Assembly: GCF_036711975.1 (NCBI RefSeq)
Contig: NC_091972.1
Coordinates: forward strand, 18,481,001 to 18,545,000
Source: Onthophagus taurus
Lineage: Eukaryota; Arthropoda; Insecta; Coleoptera; Scarabaeidae
Direction of reading: 5' to 3'
DNA: 64,000 nucleotides
Shown here piece by piece: positions 21,362 to 31,600 of this stretch. Within the stretch, counting starts at the first letter, position 1. The number at the start of each line of letters is the position of its first letter. The position numbers and the translations under genes were made by a program. A model generated the notes under the pieces. It ran no database searches. It had not been told where the DNA came from and was given only the letters and a program-made list of their open reading frames with translations.

Positions 21362-22159
21362 TATATCCGCAAAAGATTAATCTGTGGTGCGGAATAGTAC
21401 AGGATACTATCCTGGGCCTTTAATTTTTTGAGGGAACCTTAACTGGAGAGAGATATTTAGGTTTTCTACAAACAGATCTCATTCCTTCCATAACGGCCAG
21501 ATTTCCCGATGATGTTGACCCAAGTCGATTTCAACGGCAATTGTTCTTCCAACAAGATGGCGCGCCGCCACACTATGCGGTTCCTGTTCGTGCATATTTA
21601 AATCAATTATTTCCCAATCAATGGATAGGGAGAAGAGGGCCAATTGAATGGCCTGCAAGATCACTTGATTTGACTACGCTGGACTTCTTCCATTTAATTT
21701 ATTAATTTTATTTGTAATTAACCCGATTGTTATTCATGGCTACAGCTATTTTTTCATGTCAAACGAATTTGAAGTAATTAAACTTTAAAGTAATTTTTTT
21801 CGAAAATTTTCTTATGTAACCAATATTAATATCGACTGTAGTAGATTCAGAAAAAAAATCTCTTTCATATTCCGTAATAAAAATGGGGGATTGCCATTTG
21901 AAAAAAATATCGATGACGTCATAACTCGGTTAAAAATGGCGGAAAAAATTTTAAACCTACATCAAAAAGTTGCAAAAAATTTAAATCTTTAGACCCGTTT
22001 CAGGATTTTTTCCATAAACCGTTCATAATGATTTTATCACCTATATCCGTTATTTTACGGACACACTATATATTGATCGTATGAAGGGCGCTTAATAACA
22101 TTTATTTCATTACTTTATTGAAAAACCTTAAAAAGTTATAATAAAAAAGCAATTAGATT

Positions 22160-24705
22160 TTATCTAGCTCGTCCTCTTCCTCTTGTGAAAGTACCCCGTC
22201 CTCTTCCCCCCGCATTTCCTTTACCTTTAGGCGGTGGGCTTTTCGGTCTTAAAGCTTCGATTCGTTCAGTACATCCCGTCGTTAGGTTGGTAGCGCTAAA
22301 ATAACTACAGTACAAATCTGAATTAAAGTTCGAATTAGTTAATTCAGGCCCCAACGTTAACCACCCAGGTCGAATGGTTGAATCACGTCCGAAAATGTGT
22401 AATCTCCTCCTTCCCAAACAAAAATGTTCGATTATATGAAATATCTCGACCGGTTTTTCTAAACTACCATATTCGGTTTCTTCAGAAATAATCAAATCAA
22501 TATCAACGTTGGCATGAATGAAATCGCCGTCGGTTGATCTACGTACAGTGCCTTTGATGCCCATTAAGCAGTGTTCTTTAGTACGTTGGAAAACAGCCCT
22601 CGCTTCCAAATTTTTCGAATGTCCCGGATTTTTAATGTTGGTTCGTATCCAACAAATATCCTCGCAACGACGAAATCCCCACTTTCTTAGGCAAACGCGG
22701 CCCATGTCGAGGCCCTCTGAACTTCCACACCATAGAAAAATAAAGCTACGTTGCGCCGCTACCTCACCAACGTCTAAATTCATAATTTGATCCCATGACC
22801 AAAATTGTCGATTAGTCGCACTCCCCATAGTTGTTCTTTGGTACTCTTCTAATGGTGGTTCGACTAAAATCACGTCGAACTTCGATGCTGTTAATGTAGT
22901 TTTTAAATCAAACGAAGTAAGATCGCATTTTAAATACATCGGAGGACTGGCAGTTTTTGAGATTAATTCATCTTTTAATTTGATGAGTTCACGTAATTTC
23001 GGATATTCTTCGAAACGATCCGCCAAACCGACGTCTCGAATAAAGTTTTGTGGGCGCTGACCGGTATCGACAAAATGCTGACAATAATCGTTGTGGGGAT
23101 TTGAAGATTGAGTACCCTATTGAGTTCAATACACTTATTAGTTTGTAATAACAAATTGTATGAAGAAAAAATAAGGATAAATGGGATGAAATTCTCCATA
23201 TTTCTCTAATATAATAAAATATGATGTAGGTAAAAGTAAAAACTTTCTACTATCTATGATATGTAGAGACCGGATTTATATGCTTTTGCATGTTTGGCAT
23301 ATAACTTCATTTTTATCGCATATAAATTTAGTTATCCATATAGTTCGATATAATCGCATGTAATTTCCTATGAGCGCATGTTTTGTCCATATTTCAATAT
23401 AACAACAGTTAATTTGATACTGGCGGTATCTAGTAGAAGACAGACAGTTAAAAGTGCGGCAGTGGTGTGGTTTACAACATAACTTTAATTGTGTGGTCCC
23501 ATCCGATTTTCGTAATATAACCACTAAATCATTTCAAGCCACACAAGTGTTCAAGTGATTTATACGTTAAGTTAATGTGTTAAAGAAACAATAAATCATA
23601 ATGCCGAAAGTAGGTTCTTCTAAGGCCGAATTGTGGATAAAAATATCTAACCAGCTCAGTCACTAGCTGGTGGTTTGTACGGGAAAGTTGTTTTTTGCAA
23701 CGCCTGTTCCAAACAAGTACGTATGATTAAAGTATTAAAGTTTGAAGGCTTTTTTTTTCTTTTTTGAAATTGATCAACATTTATCAACAACTCTCCACCA
23801 AGTCATCGCAACAAATCGCTGGAAATGAGTTTTTTTTTTGATTTATGTAAGCTAATATACCATGGAACAAATTAGAAAATTGGAAAACTTTACTGTTTCA
23901 AATTTATAACTATTGTCGTTGTAAATAATATCTTTTTATGCTGTTTTGTAATCTTTATATACTATATTTTATCATATTTATATACTATTTGTCCATATTT
24001 CCAGAATATTACTGCATATTTTGACCAATTTTAAACACATATAAAAAATTTATATTGCTTATTTTTGTCACATATAAATCCGGGCCTTAATGATATGTTA
24101 CCATATCTATGATATGTTACCTTCCAAGATTTTAACTATATTATTGAAGTTTTTTAATTTTGTTAAATTTAATTTCTATTTGTAAATTAAGTTAAAAGAG
24201 ATTAGATCTATTCCTGAACCCCACCTACTAACATAATATTTTTCCACTATATATTATAAAATTTTCTAAGTACTGAAGATGAAACATTAGTTTCGAAACA
24301 TGTCTGCTTGAATTGAATTAAACATTTTAGTATTTCTCAAAAAGTTTTTACTTTTACCTACATCATATTTTAAAAAATAAGGAATTGTACCTTAAGAAAT
24401 GTTGATGAATCTCTATAAACTAACTCGTCGACTCCTTCTAAAGATGATCTCATTTCTTGTTTATTATCGTTAAGGTTTTCGTTTTCATCATTGTCACTGG
24501 GTTTGGTTTTTTTAAAGCTGCAAGATTCGGAAGAATTTCCAAGAACTTGGCGAAGCTCCTCTACGCCTGAAACCCCCAACTAAAAGAGGTATTTAATATT
24601 TAGTTTATATGTTGAGTTATTGAGGTTAAGTTTGTTTACTGTTTTGGCTAAAAGTTGTTTACGCTTTTTCGATTTTTCACGTAGCTCTTTTAACATATCA
24701 CCCAT
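22160..24705 (-). CDS. METTL14: METTL14, non-catalytic subunit of the m6A methyltransferase, three exons
   Basis: Exons 24705-24640, 24579-24391 and 23116-22160 all join in phase 0 to 403 residues (human about 456). It partners METTL3 in the nuclear writer complex that places N6-methyladenosine on mRNA; METTL14 shapes the RNA-binding groove but does not itself catalyse. Seen here: a helical N-terminus ([15 protein letters not shown]), an acidic linker, STFLK joined to [15 protein letters not shown], the MT-A70 fold with EPPL in place of the catalytic [53 protein letters not shown] and [13 protein letters not shown], then a short RGG tail ([15 protein letters not shown]). Intron 2 (1.27 kb) holds a hAT element and a hammerhead-like motif. 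A Met three codons into exon 1 is an alternative start. Confidence 0.97.
23264..24089. mobile_element. Non-autonomous hAT element in METTL14 intron 2
   Basis: The ends TAGAGACCGGATTTATATG (23264) and TAAGGCCCGGATTTATATG (reverse complement, ending 24089) are inverted repeats. ATGATATG flanks both (23256-23263, 24090-24097) as an 8-bp duplication. Inside, near 23601, [12 protein letters not shown] and then Cys-containing codons look like the start of a BED/CGG-type hAT zinc finger, with no transposase core. It is about 826 bp. Confidence 0.82.
24268..24309 (+). ncRNA. Hammerhead-ribozyme-like motif (solo Penelope-type terminal repeat?)
   Basis: Stem I AAGTA/TGCTT; core CTGAAGA; one extra T; stem II GAAAC/GTTTC with an ATTA loop; core GAA; stem III AC/GT with an AT loop; cleavage-site C after GT. 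It lies in METTL14 intron 2, antisense to the gene. No Penelope ORF is adjacent, so it may be a solo remnant. The extra base after CTGAAGA departs from the usual consensus but recurs in all copies in this window. Confidence 0.65.
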
Positions 24706-25367
24706 TTCTAGTTCAGTTCTAATTAGAGTAAATGTATCACTAATTTACTATTTGCAGTAAATTCAAATTACATGGAACAAACACACAACAGATATATCAT
24801 ATACATATTACAATCGGTTAAGAAGTTACCCCCACTTATTCTTATGTAAGGACGCGCGTAATTCGAACTGGAATCGTTTTTGTTGTTAATAACAAGAATA
24901 AATATACATAATTGTGTTTACGGTAAATTTATAATTGATAAATATATAAATAATAGTATAAATTTAAATTTCTTTTTAAAATTTAAAATTGTTCCATCTA
25001 TTGATAATTATTCGTACCAACCCGCTTTTTGACATTTTACAAACAGTTTTTGACATTTATCCTAAAATGTGTTAAATTTATGAAAACAAGAAAGGTAATT
25101 GAAACATTAAATTATTTAAAATAATGATTTTCTCCAATATTTTCAAAATTGAATTTTTGAAAAGTACACAAAACATACTGTATAACTTATAAGGAACGTA
25201 CCCCCCGCAAAGGCCTTGCTGTGACGTCATTATAAGACTTGACATTTTTATGTTTTTATTTATACAGTGTATTTCACTTAAGAAGCAATACACAAAAATA
25301 TGAAAATATTAAAAAAAAGATATAAAATAAAATTAAATAAATGTTAAAATATAAAGCGAAATATTAC
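24706..25367. other. METTL14 upstream region
   Basis: Presumed promoter and 5' UTR of METTL14 next to 24705, then AT-rich DNA with no recognised gene or repeat. Confidence 0.35.
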
Positions 25368-25905
25368 CTTGACTCGGTTACCATGGTGATTAAGATCCAA
25401 ATATTGCAGGTGCTTGTCAAAATTGTAATTGAATTTAAGTTTTTTTAAGGAAAAAGTCTTATTTAATTGGTTTAAAAGGCTGTATTTAACTCAAAATTGG
25501 TTTATCTAGGGTATTATAAACAAGGTAAGTGGATTAAATCAAAAAAAAGATATTTTTAATTTATTTCTTTTAATTAGAATCGATTTAAATTAATTGCAAT
25601 TAACGAATTTGTTATGAATGCGCGATAATCGTAAAGAATTCGAATTGTTTTAAAATGAATAAAAATTAGCTTAGAATTGATAAAAAAAACCGCAATCAAA
25701 TTTTATTATTTTAAGGTTATCCAACTTGACTCGGTTACCATGGTGATTAAGATCCAAATATTGCAGTTGCTTGTCAAAATTGACGTTGAAGTTTTTTAAA
25801 TTAAAAATTAATTGGATTTAAAGGTTATATTTAATTCATAATGAGTAAATGGATGAAATTATAAGCATGGTAAGTGGATTAAATAAAAAAAAAGTAATAA
25901 ATTTT
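25368..25905. repeat. Tandem duplication, about 357-bp period
   Basis: CTTGACTCGGTTACCATGG, GATTAAGATCCAAATATTGCAG and TGCTTGTCAAAATTG recur at 25368 and 25725; each copy ends about 180 bases later with GGTAAGTGGATTAAAT, which looks like a strong splice donor. No protein is encoded. These could be duplicated untranslated first exons or just a duplicated repeat. Confidence 0.7.
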
Positions 25906-25929
25906 TAGATTGAGATGATAGAGTTTAGC

Positions 25930-26388
25930 CGTCTTGAGAGACGTGGGACTAAATCCGAATGTTTCTAGGTTCTAGGTCTCGGTTTAATGTTAGTTCTAGT
26001 GGTAGTGGTAGGTAGCGCTAGTTAGCATAAGATATTACTATGTTGCATACTTTTATTGAACTAAAAGTAGAAAAAAGTCGTGAAAAAAACTTTCAGTTGT
26101 CAATTTTAATTTTATTATTATATTTGTCAACTTCATAAAAAATCCTTTAAAATGAGTCCAAACTCGACATATTTAACTTTAATATTAATGGAAATACAAT
26201 CACTTCCGGTTTGAAACGTCAACGTCAATTTTGACATATTTGTTATCTTCATTAAAAAACCTTTAAAATGAGTCCAAACATGATGTTGCTAGATATCATT
26301 ATGTTGTATATTTTTATTACACTAAAACTAGAACTAACACTAGACCTAGAACTAGAAAAATTCGGGTTTAGCCGTTCGTCTGAAGACG
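25930..26388. mobile_element. MITE with about 70-bp inverted repeats (CTAGTTCTAG family)
   Basis: The left arm, beginning CGTCTTGAGAGACG near 25930 and reading on through TTTCTAGGTTCTAGGTCT, pairs with the right arm ending ...CGTCTGAAGACG at 26388. The same terminal sequence recurs at 38640-38700 and 48764-48815, so this is a dispersed family. Confidence 0.6.
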
Positions 26389-26554
26389 AGATTTGTTTTC
26401 TGAAATAAAAACAATTGAATGCCTTATTATGGCAAACAAAATATTAAACAACTTTTGTATAAAATGTTTTTTTATAAAGTTGACACTTACCAAGATAGGA
26501 GAAGAATGAAGATTTGAAACATAGAACATTAAGACGCTTACGGGAAAGGAGGAG

Positions 26555-27530
26555 GAATTGGTTGAGGAGATGGTGAGATATGGAATGGCGGTGCTTGGCA
26601 TTAGTGAGATCAAGAAGATGGGACAGGACTATAGGTTAAGATACTCGGGAATTCCGGTGGGAAGTCGAGTCAAAGAGGAAGTGGGAATAATAACGAATAC
26701 CGAAATCGAAAAAAAGATAGTAAACTGGGAAGGCACAAATTCCAGAATTATTACCATGTAATTGGAAGAAAAACTAGAGCTAATACAGATATATGCTCCA
26801 ACAGAGAACGCAGATATGTGAGAGATAAAGACAAGTTTTACGAGGATTTACAAATGGCAATGGAAAGAGCACAGAATAAGGTGAAACATGTAATGATAAT
26901 AGGAGATTGGATGGCTCGAACCGGATCCAAGGTGGATGTGGAATATGGAGCCAATAGATTCGACACGCAAAGAGAAATAAACTTTTTTCGTGAATCAAAA
27001 TCGTCTGTTATTGGACGAAAGCTGAGAATTTTAAACAGTGCCCGTGCGGTTGTTATAAACATTTCGAAAAAATTTTATTAGAACGATCACTTCAGAATAA
27101 TGTATTCTACAACCGTATAATGTTCTGATGCGGAAGATAAAACAATGGAAATGGGTAAGGACATATACCTAGCATTTGTGGACCTAACAGCAGCCTTTGA
27201 TACAGTATCAAAAGACGAAATAAGGAAATCATATTAAGAGCGTTACATATAAACAAAAAATTACAAAGAACAAACATGTCCGAAAACTTTAATATGGGGA
27301 AGGGTATGAAACAGGGGGACAGCCTGAGCCCATTACTATGTGTGATTTCTATGGATCAAGTAATTAAGAAGTATAAAACAAGAACAAGACCTTCCACAAT
27401 AGGTAATTACAAATTAATACCAATGAAGACCATTGACCTAGTGTATGCAGACGAAGTAATGCTGATAGCAAGGATGAAAATAGAACTACAAAGAAAAATT
27501 CCACATGGGAAACCTGTTTGGAAGAAATAA
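26555..27530 (+). pseudogene. RTE-like non-LTR retrotransposon remnant (endonuclease and RT pieces)
   Basis: Endonuclease-like pieces: VLGISEIKKMG, GIITNTEIEKK, NSRIITM, LIQIYAPTENAD, then VMIIGDWMARTG (catalytic IIGD-type motif). RT pieces: about 27160 IYLAFVDLTAAFDTV (motif A), 27300 MGKGMKQGDSLSPLL (motif B) and about 27440 LVYADEVMLIA (motif C, YADE for YADD). It has several stops and deletions, so it is dead. Confidence 0.7.
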
Positions 27531-27619
27531 ATATAGGGAAAATCAACATTATGCATATAACTCAAGGGGGAAAGGATAAAAACATAAATATAATGATAAG
27601 TGGGGAAATGATAAGTCAG

Positions 27620-28465
27620 AGCAAAAATGTTGGTTCTTGCATTAGAAACCTGTCCAGAAGTAATTATTTATAATAAAAGCATTTATTTAAGGTGTTTGAG
27701 GAATGGGTATTTCCCCAAGAACTGGAAACTGGCATTAAGAGTGCTATTAAACAATCTGATAGAACTCCGGCGAAGAAACGTCAGGCATACTTCTTATGTT
27801 GATCTAACCGAAACGTTCGACAAAGGAATAATGCTAGGGAGGAGGTGTTTGATCTCACAAGGGGTTGACCCCAGGGTTCAGTGCTGGGTTCAAGATTTTG
27901 GAAATTGGTCTTTGACGAGCTTCTGGCGGTGCTGATATTGGGAACAAAAGCATTAGCGTCCGCCGATGATTTAATTGTAATGATTGGAGCAGGCTCCCGA
28001 CGATCGTAGAGGTCGCGGCGGTGGATTATATCCATAGGGTGCAAAATTGGACCACTGGACAAGGTCTAAAGGTGGCATCACACAACACTCAGATGATGTT
28101 ACTAAAGGGTAAGTTAGACAGAAACCCGACTCTCATAGTTAATTCATTGAATATAAAGTGTGTGAAAGTAGTTAAGTACCTGGGAGTATTCTGAGATTCG
28201 AAAGGTAATTATCTTGAACATCTTTTGCACAACTAAAACGAATACTCCGTACGGAATATATAATACAAAAATCTTGTGCAATAATCTATTTTTGGATATA
28301 GTGAGCTATAAGATTCCTGTGTGGGGATCAAGGTTGAATAATATTTATTTTAACAGACGGCTTCAAGCTCTGCAACGGATATTCTTGTTGGCCATGGTTG
28401 AAGACTCTTTAACCACAATGGCTTACTTATATCTCGAATTCTATTTTATGAACTACATAAAATAA
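27620..28465 (+). pseudogene. R1-like non-LTR retrotransposon remnant
   Basis: LRNGYFPKNWKLALRVLL (27680), then SYVDLTETFD (motif A position), SQGVDPRVQ, about 28060 KVASHNTQMMLLKGKLD (frame-broken), and 28214-28465 YKIPVWGSRLNNIYFNRRLQALQRIFLL, the usual C-terminal block. The order and wording fit R1-clade elements. Frames are broken in several places. It ends about 160 bp before the 3' end of CE-A. Confidence 0.65.
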
Positions 28466-28628
28466 AGTGAAGTACAACTCTTGTACATCTTTTATCCTGC
28501 TGGTTAAAAACTTTTTGGGCAATCACAAATCGTTTAAAAAAACGTTTATTCATTTACATTTTATAATTATTGGACAATTACTTTTGTGGATTTGTATATT
28601 TTATCCAAACTAATTTAGAAATTAAGTT

Positions 28629-31600
28629 TTAAGATACGGAATTATAAATTTCTTTCCAAAAATCCATTCGATTTCCATCTGGATTTATACCACCGCTTAA
28701 ATCACTTCCTATATCAATAAAATTTAAAGCACCGTTTGAAATTGGTTTCCAAGTAACATTAATTAGGTCATTCGGCTTTGTAGGATTGGGATTTCCTGTT
28801 GTGGCAAAATTAGTCCACAATTCAATCATCCTTTTAATGGTTTTATCTTCTAAACTATTTATTGAAATTATATTATTGTTTAGTAATTGAGGAGAATCCA
28901 TATGGAAAAGGTATGCTAAATCATCAGCATGAGAAGCACCTAAAAAAATAAATAAAAAAATGTTTTTTTTTTTTAAATAGTATTTACCTGGATAATCAGG
29001 TTTTGATATCGCTTTAAAAAGATTCCGTTTTCCATCAACTGAAAATCGATAAAGATAAATTGGCTCATTTGATGTTTTTAAATGTTCTTCAGCTGATTTT
29101 TGGATTCCGTATACAAAATAGATATCGCCATGAAGCTAAAATAAAATTTATTAAAAAAAATTATTGAAATTCTCTTATATACCAAAATATATCTATCAGA
29201 ATAAAATCCTTTAATTTTTTCGGAAATTTTCTTTAAAATCTCATTTCCAAATCGTGTTTTGATATCTCTTGGAATTGCTTCTTCAAAATCATTTAATGAA
29301 AGTTTTACTTGAGGATACATTAGATTAAAAACAGTGCAAATTAATCCTTCCGCATCGGTATAACCAAAAATAATTGGAACCTTGTTGTAATCCCCACGTT
29401 TTATTATCTTGATAGGTTCCTCCGTCAAAAAATTTTCTTCAATTTTCGATGGTTTTTCAAGAATTAACCCAAAATCTCTTTGCCCATCAATATCTAAATT
29501 ATCCCCAATACGATCTTGAGCTTCAAAAATAGTTTCAATGGGTAAACTTTGAAGATATTTCAAGGTATCTTTGTCGTTATTATAGTTGTAATTAAGACTT
29601 TTTAAAAGTTTCTTTAATGGGTTGTTTGCGATCGACCAAGGATTTAACGCACATCCACTTTGTGCAATTGCTTTATGAAATAAGCCTTTAGCCATTGGGG
29701 AAAGAATTAAGTTATGGGTGGAGCATCCTCCAGCACTTTCCCCAAAAATTGTCACGTTATTTGGATTTCCACCGAATTTTGTTATGTTTCTTTGTACCCA
29801 TTTTAACGCCATAACTTGATCTTTAAAACCAGCGTTACCAGGGACTCTTAATTTAGGATCTTCGAATGATAAAAAACCTAGAAATCAATTATAATGGTAA
29901 TGAAATAATTTTTTTGAGTTTTTAATATACCCATAACTCCTAATCTGTAATTAATTGTAACAAGAACGATGTCTTTGGTCATAAAAAAATCTGGTTTGTA
30001 TACGTTGCTTGAACCCATCGTGAATCCTCCTCCATGAATCCAAAACATGACAGGTTTTTGATTTGATTCATTCGGATACTAAAAAATTTTTGAAATAACT
30101 CATTGGGTCAATATTTTTAAATGAATTTTTATTTCTTCATTTACGGTTTTTGTAAAGACATTTAATACAAGGCAATCCTCCGAGCCAACTATTTTATTTT
30201 CAGCCATAAGTTTTGAATAAGATGGAGAACCATCTTTTGTACAATCTTTGATTCCGGACCATTTTTTAACGGGGCTTGGAGCCTAAGTAAATAAAATAGA
30301 TATTTATTACATTTTTAAATAATAAAACCTCGATATAACGGATTATTAAGGAAAAGGTGTGTCTCTTATATGAAAAAGTTTTAATTTGCACTTTAAACTG
30401 CACAAACGGAGCAAGAATAGATAAAGATCTGGTTCAACCTGCTAAAATGAAAAAAGTGTACGCATATAAATGATGCGATAAGTATAATGGAAAAAGCGAC
30501 TAATACAAATAAGTATAATGGTTAAGTACCAATTAGAATTAAGGCTTCTAATAGAGACAATCTATAGTCGACCATACAACCCGCCATGCAATACTGCTGA
30601 TTTAAATTTTGCAACAGAACCAGCGGATCTCACAGGATCGGGAATAACTGTTTAAATTTCGACGATATTTGGCTAGCAATGGTAACACAAAAAATATGCA
30701 TTAAATTGAGGTGGAAAACGTCACTCCTAAACTGTATTTTATTGACTAAATAAAATAAAGTAAAATAACACAGAATATAACAAATTAAAGTAATGTGTAA
30801 TCAGCACTGGATTTAGGTATGGGCTGCAGCCTGATGACCTGGTAATTACAATCCGAGGTAATTTGGCATTGTATATTGTAGGGGAGGTGTGCCTAAGAGT
30901 ACGCAGTCCGTAAGAGTACGCATTCGAGAATTTTCCATCAAGCAACTCTTGAATAGGTCGGTTTAGTATCGGTTGGTTGCTCTGACAGGTTTTGTGGTTG
31001 AGGTTACGTTATCCACTAATTTTGTTGTTTAAAGCGTTGGTAACGATAAGTAACAATATTTTATACATATTCTTATAACTTTTTCATTTGCTTTTGTGTA
31101 AGGTATTGTGTAATAAACATCACTAAATTTCAAATTTCCACTAATAAGTCATGAAGTTCCTTTATTAAGCAACCATGCATATGTTTTTGACTTGCAGTTG
31201 GATACACTATACATAAAACACAAAAAGGCCATTCATGTATGGATGTTAAAGAGTACGCACCCAAAGAGTATGCATGTGTACTCTTTACCATTCTGCGTAC
31301 TCTTACATTCTGTATGTTAATTATCAAGGACGAAAAGTTTTTTTTTGTGCGACTTGTTAGAAAATTAATACACTTTTCATATACAGGGTGTCACACAAAA
31401 AACGCCCCAAGCTGTAACTCTGATATTTACATTCCGATATTCATGGCTTAGGTATCAAATGAAATGGTTTTATAAATGCTATGATTCATGCTACAAATAA
31501 TTTTTTTCAACGCCATCTTCAATTTTAAGCGATTATTAACTTTTGTTTTTCAAATTGCTGCGTATATTTTTCTTCACGTCATTGGATAGAGATTGTTCTT

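Larger units (their letters stand above)
17646..21690 (+). pseudogene. Transposase of the 17142-22068 element, in three pieces
   Basis: The pieces are in order. 17646-17919 is the N-terminal HTH (MVRLTER, frameshift, then SISQSTVSRIVTKFKNHGH, GRPN). 19466-19740 continues DIGSNL..., [17 protein letters not shown], then [20 protein letters not shown] with the first catalytic Asp. 21364-21690 has INLWCGIVQDTILGP, FFQQDGAPPHYAVPVRAYL (second Asp) and GPIEWPARSLDLTTLDFF (third Asp region). Multiple stops and frameshifts. The breaks coincide with the insertions listed below. Confidence 0.75.
17142..22068 (+). mobile_element. Mariner-like element with about 300-bp inverted repeats, interrupted twice
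   Basis: The ends start CAGTGTGTCCGTAAAGTAAT (17142) with the reverse-complement match ending near 22068, flanked by TA. The inverted repeats stay recognisable for about 300 bp (for example GATGACGTCATAACTC-type sequence near 17280 and 21915). The transposase inside is split by a hAT element and by a second mariner-like element. Confidence 0.8.
16559..22092. mobile_element. Outermost TIR element (Harbinger-like TSD), host of a nest
   Basis: The left end AGCGCCCTTTACACGATC (16559) and the right end, AGCGCCCTTCATACGATC in reverse complement (ending 22092), match at about 21 of 23 positions, and TAA flanks both (16556-16558, 22093-22095). A 3-bp TWA duplication suggests PIF/Harbinger. Its own DNA is only 16559-17141 plus 22069-22092 and is rich in ATTGACAATA repeats; everything else is later insertions. 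It lies just downstream of METTL14. Confidence 0.7.

Noticed and set aside
24268-24309. Assigning this motif to a nearby Penelope ORF
   Set aside because: No Penelope coding sequence was found between the METTL14 exons.
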